64,000 nucleotides of DNA from positions 2,597,649 through 2,661,648 of the forward strand of contig BFEA01000110.1 in assembly GCA_003427395.1 (NCBI GenBank), in the 5' to 3' direction. Below, piece after piece: positions 55,879-64,000 of the stretch. Position 1 is the first letter of the stretch. The number at the start of each line of letters is the position of its first letter. This DNA comes from Chara braunii. Its lineage: Eukaryota > Streptophyta > Charophyceae > Charales > Characeae. A program made the translations under genes and the position numbers. The notes under the pieces are model-generated. The model was given only the letters and a program-made list of their open reading frames with translations, was not told the origin of the DNA and did not search any database.

Positions 55879-57884
55879 TTCTCCTCTGTGGTGCAGGGGG
55901 GCCCCCTTCTGAGGGTGTCCCGAATAGCTGACCTTTCGGAACCCCCTGCGTCCTTATATCTCAGGACGGACCCCCTACCTGAAAGATTTACCGAGCTAAG
56001 GGGGCTGTGCGATTTGTCTTTTCGACCTCCACGGCCCCTACTCACGAATGAAAAAGCCGCGATACTCTTGAAAAAGGGGGTGTCGTTTCAACCCCGAACC
56101 AGGGAATATCGGTGGGGACCGAGGGAACTGATGCAGGCCTTTTCGGTAGAACCCTCGGTCGAACCCGAACTGGACAGTGACAGTGACATGGAAAGCGAGC
56201 CGATGAGTCCGGCGGACGGTCAACTTATTGCGACTGTCCTTTCGGCGAGAACCGATAACTCTTTGTTTGGGGCCTCGCCCGAGGCCAGCGCGGCGGTCCC
56301 CACGGTTACGACGACGGTCTCCCTTCCTGGGGGAACCATGGAAGTTCAGTTACCAACCCGTGTTCCGGATGAATACAGACGCCTCCTCCTGGCGGTTATA
56401 CGGGCCTATCCTGAGGCCGTCAGTATTCAAGACCACGACATAGGGCTAACCCCTTTGATACAGCACGCGATCGATACCGGGGATCACGCCCCGATACATT
56501 GTCGACCGTACCGATATTCCCTTAAGGAAAGACAGCTGGCGTTGGAAAGGGTACGGGAATTCGAGCGGTTGGGGTGGGTCGAACCATCGCTGGGACCGTG
56601 GTCTTTTCCTGTGGTCCTCGTGCCAAAACGAAATGGTTCGGTCCGGGTATGTGTCGACTACCGGAAATTGAACGCTATCACTACCAAGGATGTGTATCCC
56701 TTGCCGCGAATCGACGATTTGCTAGATGCTATCGGGGCCGATCGAGTCTTTTCCAAGTTCGATATCCGACACGGTTTTCACCACGTCGCAGTCCGACCGG
56801 AGGACCGACCCAAAACCGCTTTTGTCCTATTTGAGAGCACGTGGCAATGAGTCCGGTGTCACATGGGAATTTGTAACGCCCCTGCAACGTTTCAGCGGGC
56901 CATGAATATGGCCTTCGATGAGTTCATTAACAAAACCCGACTAACCCAGCCCCTGATCAATTTCTGCGTGATTGTGTACATGGATGATATTTTTGTCTTT
57001 TCAAAAACACACGAATACCACGTGGAACACATTGAGTGGGTTTTGCATGCATTTAAGGATGCGGGGTTCAAAGTGGCCTTGGAGAAAAGCGAGTTCTTCT
57101 TGTCGGAGATCTCATTCTTGGGGTACATCGTCACGGTCAATGGACTAAAACCGGATCCGAGGAAGGTGGCAGCAGTTCAAGACGCCCCGGCGCCGGTTAC
57201 ACTCACCAGGTTCAGGCTTTTCTAGGGCTGGCATCCTATTACCGACGCTTCATCAAGGGGTTCGCCAGTATAGCGAAGCCCCTCACGAACCTGCTGAAAA
57301 AAAAGGAACAACTGATCTGGACGCCGGAATGTGAAGCGGCGTTTCAGGCGTTGAAGGAGGCTCTGACATCTGCTCCTATGTTGGCGCGTCCCGACCCGAC
57401 AAGACCATTCGCACTGCACACCGACTGGCAGCCTCAGGCGATATCGGCGGTGCTGACTAAGCACGGGTCGGACAGAAGGGAACACGTCATTGAGTATGCG
57501 TCTAAGACGCTGAGCCCGGCGCAGGCTAATTACGAAGCGTGCAAAGGCGAATGTCTGGCAGTGGTGTGGGGGATCCAGCATTTCCGATCGTATCTTTACG
57601 GCCAGAAATTTGTACTGGTAACGGATCATCAGCCGCTGCTGTCCCTACGCAACAACACGGACTACACGGGGACCCTGGGCAGGTGGGCGGTGCGTCTGCA
57701 AGACTATGACTTCAACATCCGCCACCGTGTCACGCGGCAGCATGGTAACGCCGATGGATTGACGCGCCTCCTGCCGCCCAACAAGTGTCCCGCCAACGAG
57801 CGACTCACTCCGTGGAGGCCGGAAGTCGCGGCGACGAAACCGCACTACGGGGAGCTACACGTGCTGCGCAAGAACGGCGCCTGA
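55879..57884 (+). pseudogene. Reverse transcriptase-RNase H of the second element
   Basis: In the gag frame: PIHCRPYRYSLKERQ, FPVVLVPKRNGSVRVCVDYR, the first Asp in FSKFDIRHGFHH, GICNAPATFQRAMN and the catalytic box YMDD at 56977-56988, then SFLGYIV. A TGA at 56848 lies between the first palm block and CNAPATF. At about 57210 the frame shifts; QAFLGLASYYRRFIKGFA and RNase H follow (FALHTDWQPQAISAVL with the first Asp, CKGECLAVVWGI with the Glu, VLVTDHQPLL with an Asp, HGNADGLTR). It ends with TGA at 57882. Typical Ty3/gypsy enzyme with all catalytic residues present but the frame broken. Confidence 0.9.
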
Positions 57885-57891
57885 GTCCGGA

Positions 57892-59664
57892 ATGGAGGTT
57901 TCGCCGGAGATGGAGGATGCTATCTCTTTGCCCTCATCCAACTCCCTCGCTCTCTCATGTAGTCCCTACTCGTCCCCTAAAACACATCTAAGTCCCTGTT
58001 TCTTCTTTACCTTGCCTATGGTCCCGGACCAAGAAGGGTCACATCCGAGAGGGCCCAGTTTTTTTTTATGGGTACAGTGTAGTCAGTGTCATACGGTCAA
58101 ATCTCACGGACAGTGCGTTAGGTACCGAAGTAAAAAGACATGGGTCTGTCTTAACTGTAGAACGGACCAAGTCCCTACCGAGAAGCGGTATCTGGACGCC
58201 AGAACAGCCGACGGATTTGCGCCAAGTGCCTGCCGAGCAGAAGTCTGGACGGACCTTCTGTTGCTACGGAGGTTGTCAGGCGACTCGCTGTCAGAACTTA
58301 CCAAAGTCGAGCGGCGGAGAGTCACGGAGAGGGCGCAGGACTATCGCTGGCAGGGACCGACGTTACAAAAACGAAAGGTCGATGATGACGGAGGGTCTAG
58401 CTGATTGACGGTTCCACACCCTCTCGCTAGGTTCGATTGGACACGAGCCGCTCATCAAGAGGATGCGGTCCATTTCGCGGTCAAGTACATGGAAAAAGCC
58501 ATTGAAAAGAACGGATGGTACTGGTCGGGAATTAGGGAAGATGTGAAATACACCGTCCAGAATTGCCCGGCCTGCGCGGCGGACAAGGCGCCGGTACAGA
58601 TGCCTCGGACGATGGTGCCCACTCGTGTAAAGTGCCCCTTTCAGAGGGTTAGCATCGACACGACGGATATCAACGTTCCGAGAGGTCCCGTCGATCACAG
58701 AGAGCTCAATGTTCTTTTAGTGGTCGTCGATCATTTTTCGAAATAGATCGAGGCGTACCCTATGACCAGCCGGAATTCGCAGGTGGTAGCCTGTTACGTA
58801 AATCGATTCTTGTGCATGCATCTAGACGTAGAAGAGGTACACATGGACAATAGGTCGGAATTTCAAGGCGAAGTAGAACGTCACCTAGTCAGGGCAGACG
58901 TTAAGATTATCTACTCGCCGGGGCATTGGCCCCAAGCCAACGGCCTGGTAGAGAATGCCAACCGACTGATTAAGACCNCCCTTAGACGGAATATCANNGN
59001 NGGAGACACCCGGCCCTGGCNNGTNATTGTCGANCACATCTTGGNCGTTTATCGGGCTACCCCACACGGTAGTACTGGGGTGTCCCCCTTTCAACTGAGA
59101 ACCAATAGTGTCCCTCGGGTGCAGTTGTCCCCCTTGGTAGGTACGGAAGTTAGAGCAACACGGGCCCAGCACAGAGATAAGGCCCGCCACTATATGGACT
59201 TNATGGCTAGGGCCTATCCCCCGTTAGCGCGCCGGCGACAGCGGGNCGTAGATCGGACACATCAACGGCAGATCCGCGACTACGAAAATCGACATGCGTC
59301 CGCGGGACCACTGCCTCGCTATAAAATAGGGGACTTGGTGCAAGTACGGAAATCCGCGCGCTCCTCCAAAATCCACCCACGCTACACAGGCATTTACGAG
59401 GTGACGGAAGTTGGCACACGAGGCCAGCACTCCATGAAGCTGGTTCCCAGGCACAACTCACAGGGCCACCCGCTGACAAGGCACGTTGCTGCCCTCAGGC
59501 CTTTTCGGCCATCGCTAGATCTCGTGTGGCCACCTGTCCTGCCCGAATCACCTTCTTCGTCCCTCTCTCGTGCTCCTTCGTCCTCGCCTCCTTCTTCCCC
59601 TTCTCTCCGATCAGCATCGCCGGCATCCGCGGAAGACCTTGCCTCGCAGGATGAACCATTGTGA
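57892..59664 (+). pseudogene. PHD-like finger plus integrase of the second element
   Basis: The N-terminal part carries WVQCSQCHTVKSHGQCVRY then KTWVCLNC (about 58069-58160), spacing C-x2-C...H-x2-C...W-x-C-x2-C, like the second half of a PHD finger. After TGA 58402 the integrase follows: HHCC-type zinc domain (AAHQEDAVH and NCPACAADKA), core Asp in VSIDTTDINV, Asp in HMDNRSEF, Glu in NGLVENANR, so the DDE triad is intact. A TAG at 58744 replaces the usual Trp of SKWIEAYP. The C-terminal part has RYKIGDLVQVRK and HPRYTGIYEVTEV in GPY/F position, then a Ser/Pro tail. Several Ns occur near 58980-59250. No chromodomain. Confidence 0.87.
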
Positions 59665-60051
59665 ACAGGAGAATGAACTGCTCGAGCACTTCCAGCCGCC
59701 AATCTCGGATGCTCTTCTCCGGAACCGGTTCAACGACGATCGGCAGCTGCGCTTCGACATTCAGCAAGTGAACGTGTCGGTTCCTAGCGTTGCTGACTTG
59801 GCGGTGTACTCGCTCCTCGCGGAGCGGGTAACATGCGCGGGCGTCTATGTGGACATATCGCCCATGCCTGGTCAGGAACATTGAGTTCCGAGCCATCCAG
59901 GTGGCTACGAACTTTGTGCACAGCATCGCTACTTTCACCGGGGATTTAACCATCTTGCCCGGGCACGATCGGGAGCCGGCGTACAGGTTCTTGCGCGATT
60001 ACGCCCTCCATGTGGCGAGATCGGTGGCGTGAGTGCAGGAAAGGGGCACTC
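59651..60051 (+). pseudogene. Accessory frame 1 after integrase, unknown function
   Basis: An ATG-led frame starts at 59651 (NHCEQENELLEHFQPPISD) and continues with RQLRFDIQQVNVSVPSVADL to TGA near 59882. A second frame carries on with IEFRAIQVATNFVHSIATF and REPAYRFLRDYALHVARS to about 60032, suggesting one protein of about 125 residues with a single-base shift. No signal peptide, membrane segment or known domain is recognised. Confidence 0.5.
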
Positions 60052-60185
60052 ATCGCTTCACCGCATACGAAGGACTTCTGCGGCGGACTCCGGAGGGAGC
60101 ACTTGCATTGGTGCCGCAACTTCCCGCGCTCCTTCCTCCCGCCGAGCCCCTCAACATCCAAGTTGTCCCTCCCCCTTCTATCTAA

Positions 60186-61608
60186 ATGCCTCCCTTCTTC
60201 TCTTACACTACCCTCCCTTACCAACTGACACAGCTCCCCTATCCTATGCGCAACTTCCCCGAGTACCTGGTGGAGCTGACGGACGTGGAGCAGTTGCCGC
60301 CCAGTGACGAGGACGCGTGGGAGTTGCATCGGGCGCTTTATTCGTTTGTGGTGCTAGGCATGTTTACATTTTTCGTGGAGCACGAAGTTTATAACGTCGG
60401 CGAGCTCCTCTACGTATACTACGTGATCGCCAAGCCGAAGCCGGAGCGGAAGGAGGGAACGGTGGCGCTTTACCCTTTTGGGAGGATCGGAACGAATCGC
60501 CCGGGGCTCTTACAGCTCATTCACATCGAGTTGCTGTCCATCGCGCAGGTAATCACCGCGGAAGAAGAAAACTTGCAGCTCAGACTGCGGACCGCCTCAG
60601 CTCCGTGCAGATCATATAATGCGGCGGTGATACCTGACTACCTGGCGCGTGAGGGGGAGTCCGTCGTGGACTTCGGGCACGAAGATAAGCCGCTGCGGCC
60701 TCCATCATTGTATCCAAAGTCGGCGGCCCTGAAGGCACCGAGAAAAAGAACCGTCCCGAAGCGGCGACGAAGTCCATCGCCGGAAGCTCAGGCCAGTCGA
60801 GTGGGGCCTGTCGAGGAGGTCGTCCAGCCTGCGCCGGTGCGAGAAGTCGATCCGGTTCGCGAGAGAAGAGCCACGCTCATCATCGGGCCCCGACTGGGGG
60901 AGGACTGCCCCGCCGAAGAACCACGGAGATCCACAGGCCATCAGGAGTCGACACCTCAGCGGCCCCGCCTCCCCGATCTCAATAGCCATGCAGCCGGGCC
61001 ATCAGGCGTAGGGGAGGGATTGGGACGAGTTCCATATCCCGCATCCAGACCCCCCCTCCTTGCAGGACTGTTCCGATTTCGCCAGCCCACCCGGGATACC
61101 CCAGTCATTGACATTAGCAGTTCCCCCGAGCCGGACGGTCCATCAAATGGACGTGGATCACATGGTGGAACTGGCCACCATCCGGCTTGAGGCCATCGAG
61201 GGGGCGCCGCGTCCTGATCCGGCATGGGAGGCGTTCTTGCAGCCTCCATTCGACGGATGTATAGCGGCGAGGTTGGTGGGCACGCTCATCTACGAGACCG
61301 GCGGGCGGCCCAACATTATGTACCATATCCTGGTCTTCGCGGCGGTTAAGCGGGAGCGGAGGCCATACACGGAGACCCATCGGGTGCTGACGGGTCCGAG
61401 AAATCGGCCGCTGCGACGACGAACCATTCGGGCGATCGCCGATCTCGCGCCCCGGGTCCTCTCACATGTGTCGGGGGCTTTCCTCTACCCCTCCTTTGTC
61501 CAGCACCACTTCAATGAAGTGGAAGTGCCAGCCAACTTGGCCGCGCTAGCGGCGTTTCTCCCTCCTCTTCCCCCCCCTCTTAATCCGGAGATTGATTACT
61601 TCCTATGA
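60186..61608 (+). pseudogene. Accessory frame 2 after integrase, unknown function
   Basis: The frame 60186-61190 (334 codons) begins with an ordered part (FPEYLVELTDVEQLPPSDED, LYSFVVLGMFTFFVEHEVY, LLQLIHIELLSIAQVITAEEE) and passes into a basic, Pro/Ser/Arg-rich part with KRTVPKRRRSPSPEAQ, a plausible nuclear localisation signal. A frameshift near 61060-61190 leads to 61141-61608: MDVDHMVELATIRLEAIEG, DGCIAARLVGTLIYETGGR and HVSGAFLYPSFVQHHFNE, ending at 61606. Together about 470 residues. The hydrophobic stretch VVLGMFTFFV is too short and interrupted for a confident membrane helix. It is neither integrase tail nor clear env; function unknown. Confidence 0.55.
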
Positions 61609-61935
61609 TCATCTCCACCACCACCACCACCTCTTTCTTTTTCTTCTTCTTTTCCGATCTAAAGCTCGCGCGATGATACGCGCTCTATATCTCCAAAAAA
61701 ATAAATAAATAAATAAATAAAAATTACTTACCAATCGGGTCAGCTGACGATGAAAGGGCCGCCCGATCGAATGTATACTATGGGAGGAGGCGATGGAGGA
61801 TGCAGGATGCATCCACGTAGATTAGGAAGATGATCGGGCCAGCTGACGATGAAGAGGCCGCCCGATCATCCAAGATATGATGACATCAGCAGTCGGGAGA
61901 CTGCTAATTTTTTGGAACATCCTGCGTATCACAGA
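61609..61935. other. Non-coding DNA before LTR-C with an imperfect direct repeat
   Basis: GGTCAGCTGACGATGAA-GGCCGCCCGATC occurs at about 61738 and GGCCAGCTGACGATGAA-GGCCGCCCGATC at about 61837. A (AAAT)n run is at 61700-61722. The last bases, GCGTATCACAGATGTGATAAGC, make a near-perfect palindrome across the LTR-C start. No polypurine tract is evident. Confidence 0.6.
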
Positions 61936-63099
61936 TGTGATAAGCTCAGCTCCGTACCGCGCGGCTTCCCGTATCCCTGAGGAAAAATCCCACGGAAGCC
62001 CCGAAGTACGAACACGGACAGAAAGTGGTTTTTCTTTCTTTCTGCTTTTGTTTTCTTTTTGAAACGGCTTTTTCATTTTGTTTGGTTAATAACTCCCGCG
62101 CGGGCGAATAGTGGCCGCGGAATGAAAACCAAGAAACGGGGGCGGTTGGGACTTTTTGAATTTTTGCGCGCACACGCCCAAGCTCCGATCTCTTCGCGCG
62201 TTTTGCATCCCCGTTTCTTGCTTTGCATCCGCGCACCATCTTCCCTTCTTGCTGCGCGCATTTTCCCCATGTCAAACTCTTCGTCTTCCCCTCCGCCCAG
62301 CTCGATCCTATCCCCGCGAAGTGATTGGCCGCGTAGTTGGGATGCTCGGATCAATGTGGAGAGCGGGAAACCGCGCGCCACTTGAACGGACACCCCAATC
62401 ACGTAGGACCATGCCATCCCGCGGGTCGAACCCTCGAACTCCCCACCTTCCTCCTGTCCTCCTCATCTACAACCTGCGTTGCCCGCACCTCGCGCTGACA
62501 ACCCGCCGCCTCCCGCGCTATAAATTCGCGCAACCCTCTCCTCTCCTCCTCTTTGATCCCGGCTGCAATGCTGCGCGAGCCATGCACGAGAGTCCGCGGC
62601 GCAGAACAGGCTCGACGAGCCCAAGGACGGGCAGAGTGACGACGTGGGGTGGACCCGCGGTAGTCTCGGGGCAAAGCAGACGGAGGGACTGAGCAGTGGT
62701 GGGGATTGGACGCCGACCGCAGCAGGGCCTTGTGGCTATGGTGGTCGGTGGTCTTGGGTGGTTTGAAGGCTGCGCCTGGGGGCGGCAGTTAATTGAATTT
62801 TTTGTGTACAAGAAGGACTCGCTTTTATCTCAATTGCTGCTTTGTCTATGCATGTCGTGTGTGTGAAGTCCCAAGTGATGGGAGCTGGTTGTGCGCATGA
62901 GTGATGTCGAAGGTCTATGGATGATTAGATGTCTTGTCAAGGGTTGTTGATTGTTTGCATGCATGCGTGTATGTACTTGCCCAGGTGGGGACGGAGAAAC
63001 TGAACTGGGGAACCGTCTGCCTAGGAGTACGAGTGTGTTAATCCCGTTGTTCCCCTTCCTTCCGCGGCCCTTCGCGCACGCACGCGCGTTCTCAGTGTC

Positions 63100-63159
<60 letters not shown>

Positions 63160-64000
63160 CTCACGAATTCCTTTTCGAGCTCACCCTCCCTCTCCCGCTC
63201 ACGCCCACCGCCTGTGTCCGCACGCGCGGTCGACACCCCCTCAAGGAGAAGAGAGCTTTGATTTCGCCATCTTCCTCCGATACACTAACCCTGAGAGAGA
63301 AGGTTGCATCGGGTGTTGTATGGAGTTGATGTTGGTTCGGATGACCGGGAGCGCGGGATCTTGCCCGTGTTCATCGCCTACCTCCGATCGTCTCATCTCG
63401 CTACCGACCTTTCCCATCACAGATGACGACAGCGTTTACTGCGATGCGGACGTACTGCGCGCGCTGAGGCGAACGGAGCAAGTGTGCTGGCGAGACCCGC
63501 CTAGGGCTTGTGATATAAGGGGGAACGGGTTTGTCTTGATTGAGCGTTTTGATTCCCCGACTCTAATATTGCCTTATATGGGTTTGACTTTGCTACCCTG
63601 GTCGGCCGCTCACGCCGCGTGGCAACCGCAGTTTGATTGTCGCTGGTGTTGCCAGGGGGACTCGTGTTCTTGGCGACGACTGGTCGTGGGTTACGAGGGA
63701 GCGACACGTTTCCCCGAGCTTTCCCGTAGTGCGGGGGCGCTGCCCGCGCAATTTTGAATTCGGACGCCGGCGAGTCCTCCCGCCGCTTCGCCCTCTCGGG
63801 AACTTCCGCGCGGACTTTGCGAGTCCGACGCCGAGGTGTGAAGGCCTCGAACCAACCACCTCTACAGCAACAACGTGACGGTCCTGTCACTTTGTGAGGC
63901 CGATGACGAGGCCTGAAGGCTTCGAACCCCCTACCTATCCCCCTAACCCACGACGGCCGGAGTTTCTGTTTTCCGCCGCCATGGCCCTTTCCTCTTGATG
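61936..64000 (+). repeat. 3' LTR (LTR-C) of the second element, cut by window end
   Basis: It starts TGTGATAAGC and is collinear with LTR-B up to the window edge, with the TATA box at 62519-62524. A (CT)n microsatellite of about 57 bp at 63101-63157 is much longer than in LTR-A or LTR-B (52420-52436), the main length difference. The last ~200 bp of the LTR and any target duplication lie outside the window. Confidence 0.88.

Overview
The window is repeat-dominated nuclear DNA from a photosynthetic eukaryote. Nothing in it looks like a functional single-copy host gene. Support for this reading: Ty3/gypsy elements primed by plant-type tRNA-Asp and tRNA-iMet, several plant-type LINEs, tRNA-derived SINEs, and an organelle-DNA insertion that joins a plastid rpoB fragment to a mitochondrial atp9 fragment with a group II intron end. 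The whole fits a streptophyte alga with a large genome (for example Chara); that assignment is inference. Runs of N, identical scattered Ns and a leftover library adapter show a short-read draft assembly.

Layout. 1-350: tandem repeat. 350-2970: pyrimidine-rich DNA without a supported gene. 2973-7590: two nested LINE fragments on the minus strand. 7591-10300: a patchwork of small repeats, SINE-like elements and one 17-bp target-site duplication. 10300-14420: a third LINE, split by a Tc1/mariner-like TIR element (11541-12341). 14970-15070: a further SINE. 15130-16640: CT-rich low complexity. 16965-17590: the organelle-derived insertion. 17904-51102: a solo LTR (LTR-A, 4-bp duplication TACC) interrupted by a much larger element. 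51272-64000: a nearly complete Ty3/gypsy element of the LTR-A family, whose 3' LTR runs off the window.

The main object is the element at 20126-51030. It has two LTRs of about 9.6-9.7 kb, a 4-bp duplication (ACGC), a tRNA-Asp primer-binding site, a broken gag-pro-RT-RNaseH-integrase, and after integrase a second Gag-like open frame ending in its own CCHC knuckle. Most of each LTR lies downstream of a TATA box, so the predicted genomic RNA has a leader of nearly 7 kb. That leader holds an array of about 24 hairpins spaced about 60 bp apart. Their 7-nt loop is nearly constant (ATAAGTT), while the stems differ from unit to unit and both arms change together. This array and the second Gag-like frame are the best candidates for something undescribed.

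All elements look dead or decaying. Their frames are cut by stops that are mostly one C-to-T (or G-to-A) step from sense codons, as expected of old methylated transposons. Insertion order can be read: LTR-A inserted and became solo, the giant element landed in LTR-A, and LINE-A landed in LINE-B.
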